The notes under the pieces are model-generated. The model was given only the letters and a program-made list of their open reading frames with translations. It was not told the origin of the DNA and did no database searches. Shown one piece after another: positions 18,901 to 25,369 of a stretch of DNA of 64,000 nt. Source of the stretch: Brachyspira sp. SAP_772 (lineage in GTDB: Bacteria; Spirochaetota; Brachyspiria; Brachyspirales; Brachyspiraceae); the NCBI RefSeq assembly GCF_009755885.1, contig NZ_VYIX01000001.1:663219-727218 (forward strand), in the 5' to 3' direction. Position 1 is the stretch's first letter, and each line of letters starts with the position of its first letter. The translations under genes were made by a program, and so were the position numbers.

Positions 18901-20242
18901 CAATGTTTTCTATAATGCCGTCTTTAATAAATATAGCTTTCATATCCTGTCCGCCTATATCAAGAATGAAGCTTACATCTTTATCAAAAGCCTTAGCACC
19001 TCTGTAGTGAGCCATAGTTTCAACAATACCTTCATCCATGTTGAAAGCAGCTTTTATTAAATCTTCTCCATATCCTGTAACAGCAGTTCTTGCTATATTT
19101 ATTTTTATATTTTTTTCATCTAATTCTTTTTTAATCTCTGTAAGTCCCTCTGTAACAGCACCTACTGGATTACCGTTATTGTTTCTATAGTGTCTTAATA
19201 CCACTTGTCCTTTATCATCAATAATAACGATTTTTGTAGTAGTAGAACCAGAGTCTATACCTAAGAATGTGTTTTTACCATTAACAGTTGAGGCATCAGC
19301 AGATTTTACTTTGTCTTTGCTATGTTCCTCTAGCCATTTTTCATATTCTTCTTGTCCGCTGAATAATGCTTCTCTATGTTTAGAATTAGTTATTTTTACA
19401 TCAGAAGAAATGTTTTCTACCAAGTTTATAAAATCAGAAACTTTTATTTCTGTTTGCTCTTCATCTTCACCAAAAGCAGCTCCTATTGCAGCAGTTAATT
19501 CTGGGTGATCAACTGTATACATATCATCTTCTGTAGCATTCAAAAGAGTTAAAAATGTTCTTCTTAATTCTGGAAGGAATGTTAAAGGTCCGCCTGTAAA
19601 TAATATTTTAGGCTTAATTTCAAAACCTTTAGCGAGAGTATTAATTGTTTGAACAGCCACTGCTTGGAATATACTTTTAGCAATATCAGTTTTTGGTATG
19701 TCGCGGCTAATAAGAGTTTGTACATCTGTTTTAGCAAATACACCGCACCTGCTTGCCATTGGGTAAATAGAAGTAGACTCTTCTGCAAGTGTTGAAAGCT
19801 CTGATGGATGAACATTAAGAAGTGTAGCCATTTGGTCTATAAAGGCACCGGTTCCGCCTGCACAGTTACCATTCATTCTTATATCAGCTTTGAAGTTGTC
19901 ATCGAATACTATGATTTTTGCATCCTCTCCGCCTATATCTATCAATGTTCTTCCATAAGGATAAATCTTTCTAATAGCTGTTGAAGAAGCAATTACCTCT
20001 TGTACAAAACTAATGCCTGTTTTTTCACTAATACCCATACCAGCAGTACCTGTCATAGATACTAATAACTCTATATCTCCATGATTGGTTTTTAAATCTC
20101 TTAATATAGAAAGTAATGTTTCTTTGACATCAGCATTGTGTCTAGTATAAGTTTTAAATATCATATTGTTTTTATTATCATATACAACCATTTTTGCAGT
20201 AGTTGAACCAATATCAATACCAGCCTTATAAATAATTTTCAT
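15938..20242 (-). CDS. Fused acyl-CoA dehydratase activase (BadF/HgdC-like) with DUF2229 and HgdB-like domains
   Basis: About 1434 residues from the second Met, chosen because GGAGAG sits 5 bp before that ATG and overlaps the first possible ATG at 20254. Two ASKHA ATPase domains come first: IDIGSTTAKM near residue 10 and IDSGSTTTKI near 325. Each has the two cysteines used in this family for a 4Fe-4S cluster (NCAGGTG and SRCGVF; ACSSGCG and SRCTVF). A CxxCxxxC cluster (CKGCENLC) is near 625, a DUF2229 region (GIPRVLNMYQNFPFW) begins near 690, and an HgdB-like part with CYPATIVVGD and TGGQCRASNY ends the protein. The relatives HgdC/BadF use ATP to inject an electron into radical dehydratases. 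Large fusions of this kind are common in anaerobes, but their substrate is unknown. Confidence 0.85.
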   Translation of the reverse strand: MKIIYKAGIDIGSTTAKMVVYDNKNNMIFKTYTRHNADVKETLLSILRDLKTNHGDIELLVSMTGTAGMGISEKTGISFVQEVIASSTAIRKIYPYGRTLIDIGGEDAKIIVFDDNFKADIRMNGNCAGGTGAFIDQMATLLNVHPSELSTLAEESTSIYPMASRCGVFAKTDVQTLISRDIPKTDIAKSIFQAVAVQTINTLAKGFEIKPKILFTGGPLTFLPELRRTFLTLLNATEDDMYTVDHPELTAAIGAAFGEDEEQTEIKVSDFINLVENISSDVKITNSKHREALFSGQEEYEKWLEEHSKDKVKSADASTVNGKNTFLGIDSGSTTTKIVIIDDKGQVVLRHYRNNNGNPVGAVTEGLTEIKKELDEKNIKINIARTAVTGYGEDLIKAAFNMDEGIVETMAHYRGAKAFDKDVSFILDIGGQDMKAIFIKDGIIENIEINEACSSGCGSFIETFARGMGYKVADFANIACESASPCDLGSRCTVFMNSKVKQSLREGSSVADISAGLAKSVTLNCFTKVLKITDTSILGEHIVVQGGTFKNAAVLRSVEKFLNKKVIRPDISELMGAYGCALLALDTYNKEKEDTTFIGLDNLQEANDYERKQLTCKGCENLCTVTRLKFKDSKSFYTGNKCERIFTNKGSKERNYGMDITQKKLSLLFDRPLAPVSDDVKGVIGIPRVLNMYQNFPFWATILVECGYRVQLSSPSSMAVAEKGSGTVMSDNICFPAKIANGHIYDLIESNVDRIFYPSVVLEKKENDGSDNSYNCPVVTGYPDVIDSSISPLTKYGIAFDAPTISFLNEDLLYKGCKAYFVKTLGIDKKDFDRAFKLALKEQERVKAELKEEGKKIIEHAKETQTPVILIVSRPYHIDPLINHKIPETIASFGINVLTEDGLDIDESLADVQVLTQWSYPNKMFRAVLWAAKQKDIKLEVVQINSFGCGPDATTSDEIKSILNAYGKNPTLVKVDEISSPGSIRLRIRSMIESMKMKGDFIPKEKPERTIIKRYEKNDRRAILVPKFAQFYDPMILTLLQRSGYDTIPLPEPDIDSVETGLRYANQDICYPATIVVGDIIKAVQSGNYDPDKIAAGITQTGGQCRASNYASLIKRGLINAGYPNVPVITVGLTVINDQPGFKLSKIDMMKEGIIAMPYADAISTMYYYTAVREVNRGESLALANKYIALHPKDFNLGDTDKLLKQAVKEFNAIETKDLLLPKAGLVGEIYVKYNNFANGDVCDWLMAKGIEVIVPPVFDFFVQKVISEQVNRETNARDVSLLGYYGSKLSEKVIDARIDSINQIMSKFKGFRPVHHIRQIAENAAKVTAMTNQFGEAWLLPGEIATFAEENINNVLCLQPFGCIANHIIARGIETRLKTIYPNLNLLYLDMDAGASEVNTVNRLEFFARSAKDSMNSIMVDDDIKEAIGAYHK

Positions 20243-20296
20243 ATATCTCTCCATAAATAAAAATTAAATATCTATATTAAAAGCCATAAACTCTAT

Positions 20297-20647
20297 TTAG
20301 TCTATAACCATATTATGCATATTTACTTGAATAATATTTGTAATATGTTTTTTTATATGCTCTTCTGGTATATTGCCATAAGATAATACAACTATTACAT
20401 CATCTTTTTTAGCTAGATGAACATACTTGCCATTTATGCTTATTATACCAGTATTTGCTATACCTTTTATCACCTCAGCTTCGAATCTATTATCATTGCT
20501 AAGGTTTATTACAGATACTATATCCCCCTCAAGTATATCAGATTTATCCATTAAAGTTTCATCTATGGTAATTGAATCTTTGAAATTAAGATCAGTTCTA
20601 GTTACAGTCAATCTATTTATTTTAGATTTTATTACTTCACGCATCAT
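20297..20647 (-). CDS. Aspartate 1-decarboxylase (PanD)-like protein with altered active site
   Basis: A 116-residue protein that aligns end to end with PanD and keeps its numbering: K9, S25 (the residue that becomes the pyruvoyl group), R54, N72 and G73 are present. Several key positions differ: Gly24 is Asp (FKDS instead of YxGS), Tyr22 is Phe, His11 is Asn, Thr57 is Ala, Tyr58 is Glu, and the AAA after NG is KYV. In PanD, G24-S25 is the self-cleavage bond and Y58 the proton donor, so beta-alanine synthesis is doubtful. It sits 54 bp before the activase gene in the same direction with its own promoter, suggesting a link to that system rather than to pantothenate; no panB or panC is near. 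Confidence 0.75.
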   Translation of the reverse strand: MMREVIKSKINRLTVTRTDLNFKDSITIDETLMDKSDILEGDIVSVINLSNDNRFEAEVIKGIANTGIISINGKYVHLAKKDDVIVVLSYGNIPEEHIKKHITNIIQVNMHNMVID

Positions 20648-20683
20648 AATAAAAATAATGTTCCATAAATAAAACTTACAAAT

Positions 20684-20711
20684 ATTTTACTTTTATGGTG
20701 AAAAAAGTCAA
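20684..20711 (-). promoter_or_regulatory. Promoter of the PanD-like/activase pair
   Basis: Reverse strand TTGACT (20711-20706), 16-bp spacer, TAAAAT (20689-20684), about 36 bp before the PanD-like start. It lies back to back with a forward TTGACA at 20720. Confidence 0.5.
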
Positions 20712-20719
20712 TATAAGAT

Positions 20720-20748
20720 TTGACACTATTCAATTATAATAGTTAATA
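20720..20748 (+). promoter_or_regulatory. Possible promoter of the YedE-like gene
   Basis: TTGACA (20720-20725) with TTAATA 17 bp on (20743-20748), or TAATAT at 18 bp. The -10 is imperfect and the leader would be about 150 nt, so this is tentative. Confidence 0.4.
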
Positions 20749-20908
20749 TACACTATTGTATTTTTGTATATTGTTATACATTTAATACATATTTTAATAA
20801 ACATAACTATTGAAAAACGCATAAAAATTCTCTATAATTAACTACATAAAAATACTATTTATATTTAAATAAAAATAGTATGAAAAAATTTTATTAAAGG
20901 AGTTGAAA

Positions 20909-21988
20909 ATGAACAAAAACATTTTCACAAGCTCCATTGGCATTATAGTATCTGGTGCCATTATTGGAGCTTTAGCGGCTTGGCTTTCTGTAATGGGAAA
21001 CCCTGCCAATATGGGAATATGCGTTGCATGTTTCACTAGGGATTTAGCTGGGGCTTTGGGATTGCATAGAGCAGCTGCTGTGCAGTATATAAGACCTGAA
21101 CTTATAGGGCTTGTTATTGGTGCTACAGTATCTGCTTTAATCTCTAAAGAATATTCTCCTAAAGGCGGAAGTTCTCCTATTATAAGATTTATTTTAGGTT
21201 TCTTCGCTATGATTGGTGCTTTAGTTTTCTTGGGTTGTCCTTGGAGAACATTATTAAGAATAGCTGGCGGAGATATTAATGCTATATTTGGATTAATAGG
21301 TATTATTATAGGCGGAGGAATTGGTGTTTTCTTCTGGAAACAAAATTTCTCTTTGGGTCAGCCAAAAGCATATAATAATAAATTAGTAGGATTCATACCT
21401 CTAATAATATCAATAATACTATTAATATTATTATTAAAACAAACAAAATTCTCTGAAGGCGGAGCTATATTTTTCTCTGAGTCTGGTCCCGGAAGCATGA
21501 AAGCTCCTTTAATTGTAGCCTTAATAGTTTCTATTATAATAGGTTTCATAGCTCAAAAATCAAGATTTTGTACTGTTGGCGGTGTTAGAGATGGAATATT
21601 TATGAAAGATTTCCATATGACTAAAGGTGTTATAGCTTTTATTGTTGCTGCTTTAGTAGTAAACATAATAACAAGCAGATTTAATGTTTCTATGGAAAAT
21701 CAGCCTATAGCTCATACTAACATATTGTGGAACACTGTATCAATGATTCTTACAGGTTTGGCATTTACCTTAGGTGCTGGTTGTCCGGGAAGACAGTTTA
21801 TACAATCTGCTGAAGGAAATATGGATAGTTTTGTATTTGTTATAGGAATGCTTGTTGGTGCTGGATTTGCTCATAATTTTAATTTGGCAAGTTCTACTGC
21901 TGGCCCTACAATATATGGTATGTTTGCTGTTATTTTAGGTTTAGTATTCTGTGTTATTATAGGATTTACTATGAAAGAAAATCAATGA
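20909..21988 (+). CDS. yedE: YedE/YeeE-family membrane transporter (putative selenium transport)
   Basis: A 359-residue polytopic protein; ATG 20909 is chosen because AAAGGAG lies 6 bp before it (a TTG at 20903 is too close). About ten hydrophobic helices are visible, with the family cysteine motifs GNPANMGICVACFTRD (about 30-46), GALVFLGCPWR (about 110), KSRFCTVGGVRD (about 220) and TLGAGCPGRQF (about 290). This pattern is the YedE branch linked by comparative genomics to selenium metabolism; the wider YeeE family moves thiosulfate-like sulfur. A TusA-like gene follows, as in yedE-yedF pairs. The TGA at 21986 may be a read-through selenocysteine codon (see findings); otherwise the protein ends at TMKENQ. 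Confidence 0.85.
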   Translation: MNKNIFTSSIGIIVSGAIIGALAAWLSVMGNPANMGICVACFTRDLAGALGLHRAAAVQYIRPELIGLVIGATVSALISKEYSPKGGSSPIIRFILGFFAMIGALVFLGCPWRTLLRIAGGDINAIFGLIGIIIGGGIGVFFWKQNFSLGQPKAYNNKLVGFIPLIISIILLILLLKQTKFSEGGAIFFSESGPGSMKAPLIVALIVSIIIGFIAQKSRFCTVGGVRDGIFMKDFHMTKGVIAFIVAALVVNIITSRFNVSMENQPIAHTNILWNTVSMILTGLAFTLGAGCPGRQFIQSAEGNMDSFVFVIGMLVGAGFAHNFNLASSTAGPTIYGMFAVILGLVFCVIIGFTMKENQ

Positions 21989-22039
21989 TATGTTTCTTAC
22001 TGTGCAGCAGGTTGTTGTCATTATATAATAAGAAATATA
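21989..22039 (+). other. SECIS-like hairpin directly after the yedE UGA
   Basis: Directly after the TGA, 21989-21999 pairs with 22029-22039 (11 bp, one G-U). Inside, GCAGCA (22004-22009) pairs with TGTTGT (22013-22018) around a GGT apex. The apex begins 21 nt after the UGA, close to the spacing in known bacterial SECIS elements, and the CA-GGT-TG tip resembles the fdhF element. No U-run follows, so it is not an ordinary terminator. The frame stays open for 33 codons past the TGA, including CAAGCC, to TAG at 22088. Confidence 0.35.
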
Positions 22040-22065
22040 CCATATAATAAGGATTATATAATGAA

Positions 22066-22127
22066 CTCTACCGCTACGTTATATTATTAGAATATATATA
22101 TTATAGTAATATAAAGTAGCGGTAGAG
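22066..22127. repeat. Long imperfect inverted repeat between yedE and the tusA-like gene
   Basis: Perfect 12-bp arms (CTCTACCGCTAC at 22066-22077, GTAGCGGTAGAG at 22116-22127) continue after one mismatch into a further 8-bp pairing (TTATATTA with TAATATAA), giving a stem of about 21 bp. The arms are much richer in G+C than their surroundings. No U-run follows on either strand. It could be an mRNA stability element or a palindromic repeat. Confidence 0.75.
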
Positions 22128-22243
22128 GTTATAATAACTTAATTAAGAATTTATTGATAAGTTGATTATAATAATTTGATATCCTAATATTATTATGATG
22201 ATATTATCTTACAAAATATCAAAAATACATAAAAGGATTTTTT

Positions 22244-22477
22244 ATGCAAGAGACTATAAAAATAGATACTAGAGGAATGTCTTGTTCGCAGGCATCTTTT
22301 CAGGCTAAATGTGCCGCTATAAACAATACAGAATTAAATACAGTTATAGAAGTTTTAGTTAGCGGGCATTCAAGCTGTGAAAGTGTGATTCGAGGATGCA
22401 TCAAATATGGATATGAAGGAAGTTTTGAACATATAGAAAATGAAGATATATTGGTTACTTTAATAAAAAAGAAATAA
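22244..22477 (+). CDS. TusA/SirA-like small protein (YedF N-terminal type)
   Basis: A 77-residue single-domain protein with the beta-alpha-beta pattern of TusA: IDTRGMSCSQASFQAK (residues 6-21), then VIEVLVSGHSSCESVIRGCIKYGYE and a final strand ILVTLIKK. TusA proteins carry sulfur as a persulfide on the Cys of a CPxP motif. Here the Cys is kept but the motif is CSQA, so both prolines are gone. Next to yedE this is most likely the YedF-type partner in selenium or sulfur handling. Extra cysteines occur at about 24, 46 and 53. It has an AAAGGA ribosome site. Confidence 0.75.
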   Translation: MQETIKIDTRGMSCSQASFQAKCAAINNTELNTVIEVLVSGHSSCESVIRGCIKYGYEGSFEHIENEDILVTLIKKK

Positions 22478-22508
22478 TAAAAATAATAAAAAAGAATAAT
22501 AAACTTTT

Positions 22509-22537
22509 TTGACAATTTAATTATTAACTATTATAAT
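22509..22537 (+). promoter_or_regulatory. proA promoter
   Basis: TTGACA (22509-22514), 17-bp spacer, TATAAT (22532-22537), a full consensus match about 30 bp before the proA start. Confidence 0.9.
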
Positions 22538-22567
22538 ACTTAAACATACTTTTTTTGGAGAGAGATA

Positions 22568-23866
22568 ATGCAATTAATAGACTTGGTAAAAAATGCAAAA
22601 GATTCTACATACAAATTACAATCATTAAATACTGATATAAAAAACAAAGCATTATTAGAAATAGCAGATAAATTAGAAGAAAATAAAAGTATTATATTTG
22701 AAGCAAATAAAAAAGATTTGGAATATGCCAAAAAACTTCTTGATGAAAATAAAATTTCTCTTTCAATGTTTAATCGTTTAAAATTAGACGAAAACAAAAT
22801 GATAGATATTATTTCTGGTATAAAAGATGTTGTAAAATTGGAAGACCCTATTAATAAAGTATTATTAGAAACAGAGCTTGATGATAATTTATTATTAAAA
22901 AAAATATCCTGCCCTATTGGTTTAATTGCTGTAATATTTGAAGCTCGTCCTGATGTTATATCTCAAATATCTTCTTTATGTATAAAATCTTCTAATGCTG
23001 TTATACTTAAAGGCGGTGCTGAGGGAGAGAACACAAACAAAGCAATATTTAACATCATTAACGAAACATTAGAAAGTATTAAAGAGTTTCCAAAGAACTC
23101 TGTTAATTTGGTATTTACAAGAGAGGATATAAAAGAATTATTATCAATGGATAAATATGTTGATCTTATAATACCAAGAGGGGGAAACAGTTTAGTACAA
23201 TATATAAAATCAAACACTAATATACCTGTGCTTGGGCATGCTGATGGCATATGCCATTTATATATAGATGAATCAGCTAATCAAGAAAAAGCATTAAAAA
23301 TATGTTTAGATTCAAAAGCTCAATATCCAAGTGCATGCAATGCTGTTGAAACTATACTTATAAACAAAAACATAGCTAATGAATATTTGCCAAAGCTTTA
23401 TAATCTATTTAAAGAAAATAATATAAAAATGAACGGTTGTAAAGAAGTAAGAAAAATACTTAATCAATCGGATATAGGCGAAGTAAAAGAATGGCATTTA
23501 GAATATGGAGATAAAGAAGTATCATTAAAAATAGTAGAAAACACAGAAGAAGCATATAATCATATAAACCAATACGGCTCTCATCATACAGATTCAATAG
23601 TGTCAGAAAATAAAGACAATATAGAAAAGTTTATGACTTATGTAGATTCTGCTAATGTATACTGCAACACTTCAACAAGATTTTCTGATGGGTTTAGATA
23701 TGGTTTTGGTGCGGAAGTTGGAATATCTACAAACAAAACTCATGCAAGAGGTCCTGTTGGCTTAGAGGGTTTAACTATATACAAATATAAACTTTTTGGC
23801 AATTACCAGATAGTAGATGATTATGTAAACCACAAAGCTAGTTTTAAACATAAAAGAATAAAATAA
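22568..23866 (+). CDS. proA: Gamma-glutamyl phosphate reductase
   Basis: A 432-residue aldehyde-dehydrogenase-fold protein behind a GGAGAG site. CPIGLIAVIFEARPDV near residue 118 and ILKGGAEGENTN near 145 are ProA signatures. The catalytic Cys is in YPSACNAVETIL (near residue 258), and TRFSDGFRYGFGAEVGIST and HARGPVGLEGLT are the conserved C-terminal motifs. ProA reduces gamma-glutamyl phosphate to glutamate semialdehyde in proline synthesis. It stands alone with its own promoter; proB is not beside it and proC is at 7709. Confidence 0.95.
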   Translation: MQLIDLVKNAKDSTYKLQSLNTDIKNKALLEIADKLEENKSIIFEANKKDLEYAKKLLDENKISLSMFNRLKLDENKMIDIISGIKDVVKLEDPINKVLLETELDDNLLLKKISCPIGLIAVIFEARPDVISQISSLCIKSSNAVILKGGAEGENTNKAIFNIINETLESIKEFPKNSVNLVFTREDIKELLSMDKYVDLIIPRGGNSLVQYIKSNTNIPVLGHADGICHLYIDESANQEKALKICLDSKAQYPSACNAVETILINKNIANEYLPKLYNLFKENNIKMNGCKEVRKILNQSDIGEVKEWHLEYGDKEVSLKIVENTEEAYNHINQYGSHHTDSIVSENKDNIEKFMTYVDSANVYCNTSTRFSDGFRYGFGAEVGISTNKTHARGPVGLEGLTIYKYKLFGNYQIVDDYVNHKASFKHKRIK

Positions 23867-23902
23867 TATTAAAAACTAATAATATATATTTAATGTTATT
23901 TT

Positions 23903-24214
23903 TTAGTTTGTAGTCACTTTAAAAACTAAAACAGCCAAAAGAATAATTATCAATATACCTATTATCCCAACAATTAAAAGTCCCCATTTTAAAAATTTAA
24001 TTATTTTCTTTAATGAACTATTATCTTCTAAAACACCATTCTGTATACCGTTAAGTCCTCCTACTATAAGAAATAATGCATCTTCTAACCAGCCTACTAC
24101 AGGTACAACATCAGGCACTAAATCTACAGGTGAAACTGTGTATATAATTGCTAATATTAAAGGTATCCAAGGTGTTATTTTATATTGTGCAGGTTTATTT
24201 GTATATTCGCTCAT
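23903..24214 (-). CDS. DUF1232 small membrane protein
   Basis: A 103-residue protein with the DUF1232 (YkvA-like) core: ITPWIPLILAIIYTVSPVDLVPDVVPVVGWLEDALFL, in which SPVDLVPD is the signature. A second hydrophobic segment at about 73-98 makes a C-terminal membrane anchor. The family is widespread and has no settled function. It is a single reverse gene converging on proA. Confidence 0.8.
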   Translation of the reverse strand: MSEYTNKPAQYKITPWIPLILAIIYTVSPVDLVPDVVPVVGWLEDALFLIVGGLNGIQNGVLEDNSSLKKIIKFLKWGLLIVGIIGILIIILLAVLVFKVTTN

Positions 24215-24316
24215 AAATAACCCCTATTTTTGATAAAAAATATATATAGATTGAAATAATTTAAAGTCATTATATATAAGGATTTTAATTTGTCAACATA
24301 ATTCTATAAAAATATG

Positions 24317-24880
24317 TTAATAAGCCTCAGCAATCTCAAGCATTCTTATTATAAGGCTGTTTCCTGTATCTTTTGCTATGCTGGAAGCTGTTTCACCGTC
24401 TTTTGTTTTAAGATAAATATTTGCTCTTTTATTTATGAGAAGTTTTACCATTTCGGCATTTTCTTTTTTTATTGCCCACATCAAAGCGGTATATCCATTG
24501 TTGTCAGCTATATCAAGTTTAGCACCTTTCTCTACAAAAAGTTTTGCTATTTCTGTGTTGTTATTATTTATTGCCAAAACTAAAGCTGTATATCTGTAAT
24601 TGTTTACTACATTGAGGTCTGCCTTCATATCTATAAGGAATTCTGCTACTTGCATATTTTCTTTAGTAATTGCTTTTGAAGAAGCTATTCTCATAAGCAC
24701 AGTATTACCATCATTATCTTGTACATTTATATGAACTTTCTTGTTATATACATAATCTTTTACTTTATCCATATGTCCATAACTAGCCCAAAATAAAAAC
24801 TCTTCTTCATCTGGAGTTATATTATATAAATTTGATGAAAATAATATCAAAAAAAATAATAGTAAAAAAGTATTTCTCAT
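24317..24880 (-). CDS. Secreted ankyrin-repeat protein
   Basis: A 187-residue protein with a signal peptide (hydrophobic MRNTFLLLFFLILFSSNLY). It then has about four ankyrin repeats, for example INVQDNDGNTVLMRIA, LNVVNNYRYTALVLAI, LDIADNNGYTALMWAI and a final KTKDGETASSIA. Ankyrin repeats mediate protein binding. Brachyspira genomes carry many such exported proteins, and another is at 53902. A GAGGTT ribosome site precedes the ATG. Confidence 0.88.
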   Translation of the reverse strand: MRNTFLLLFFLILFSSNLYNITPDEEEFLFWASYGHMDKVKDYVYNKKVHINVQDNDGNTVLMRIASSKAITKENMQVAEFLIDMKADLNVVNNYRYTALVLAINNNNTEIAKLFVEKGAKLDIADNNGYTALMWAIKKENAEMVKLLINKRANIYLKTKDGETASSIAKDTGNSLIIRMLEIAEAY

Positions 24881-25010
24881 TTTATAACCTCAATAATATA
24901 ATAAGTATAACAAAATATTAATTTTTCTCAATATTTTTTATGATAACATATTATTGAAAATTATTAAATATATGTTATTATAAAGAAAAACAAATATAGT
25001 GAGTTATTGA

Positions 25011-25328
25011 ATGACATTAACTAATGTAGTAACAATTAAAAGTAAAAATGGTATGCATTTAAGACCAGCTGGAGTATTATCACAAATAGCAAGTAAAATA
25101 GAATACTCTGATTTAGGCATATTTTTACTTTATAATGGTGTGAGAGCAGATGCAAAAAGTGTATTTAATATCATGGGGCTTGGTGCTTTTTGCGATGCTA
25201 AATTAATACTTGAAATTGAATATGAAGAAGGAATGGAAGAAGCTGCTAAAAATGCTGAAAAAGAACTTTTGTATTTCTTTGAAGAAGGCTATATTAATGC
25301 AGAAGTTCCAGAAGAAGAAGAAGAGTAA
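25011..25328 (+). CDS. HPr-like phosphocarrier protein with acidic tail
   Basis: A 105-residue protein, longer than ordinary HPr (85-90). SKNGMHLRPAG places the phosphorylatable His at residue 16. DAKSVFNIMGLGA contains the position of the regulatory serine used by HPr kinase. After the HPr fold it ends in a short linker and the acidic tail EVPEEEEE, which I do not know from standard HPr. It may be the general PTS phosphocarrier or a regulatory paralogue. The treP PTS enzyme is in this window; ptsI is not. Confidence 0.85.
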   Translation: MTLTNVVTIKSKNGMHLRPAGVLSQIASKIEYSDLGIFLLYNGVRADAKSVFNIMGLGAFCDAKLILEIEYEEGMEEAAKNAEKELLYFFEEGYINAEVPEEEEE

Positions 25329-25369
25329 ATAATATTCATTTCAAAATAAATACTTTCAGGTTGTAGACT

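Noticed and set aside
20243-20254. Start of the activase gene at the first ATG (20254)
   Set aside because: The only ribosome site, GGAGAG, overlaps this ATG and is correctly spaced for the ATG at 20242.
21990-22025. Independent mini-ORF MFLTVQQVVVII after yedE
   Set aside because: No ribosome site and a low-complexity product; the structured RNA explanation fits better.
22066-22127. Rho-independent terminator for yedE
   Set aside because: The stem is strong but no U-run follows in either direction.
24314-24583. Forward open frame over the ankyrin gene
   Set aside because: Its cysteine- and aromatic-rich product mirrors the repeat codons of the reverse ankyrin gene, which has signal peptide and ribosome site.
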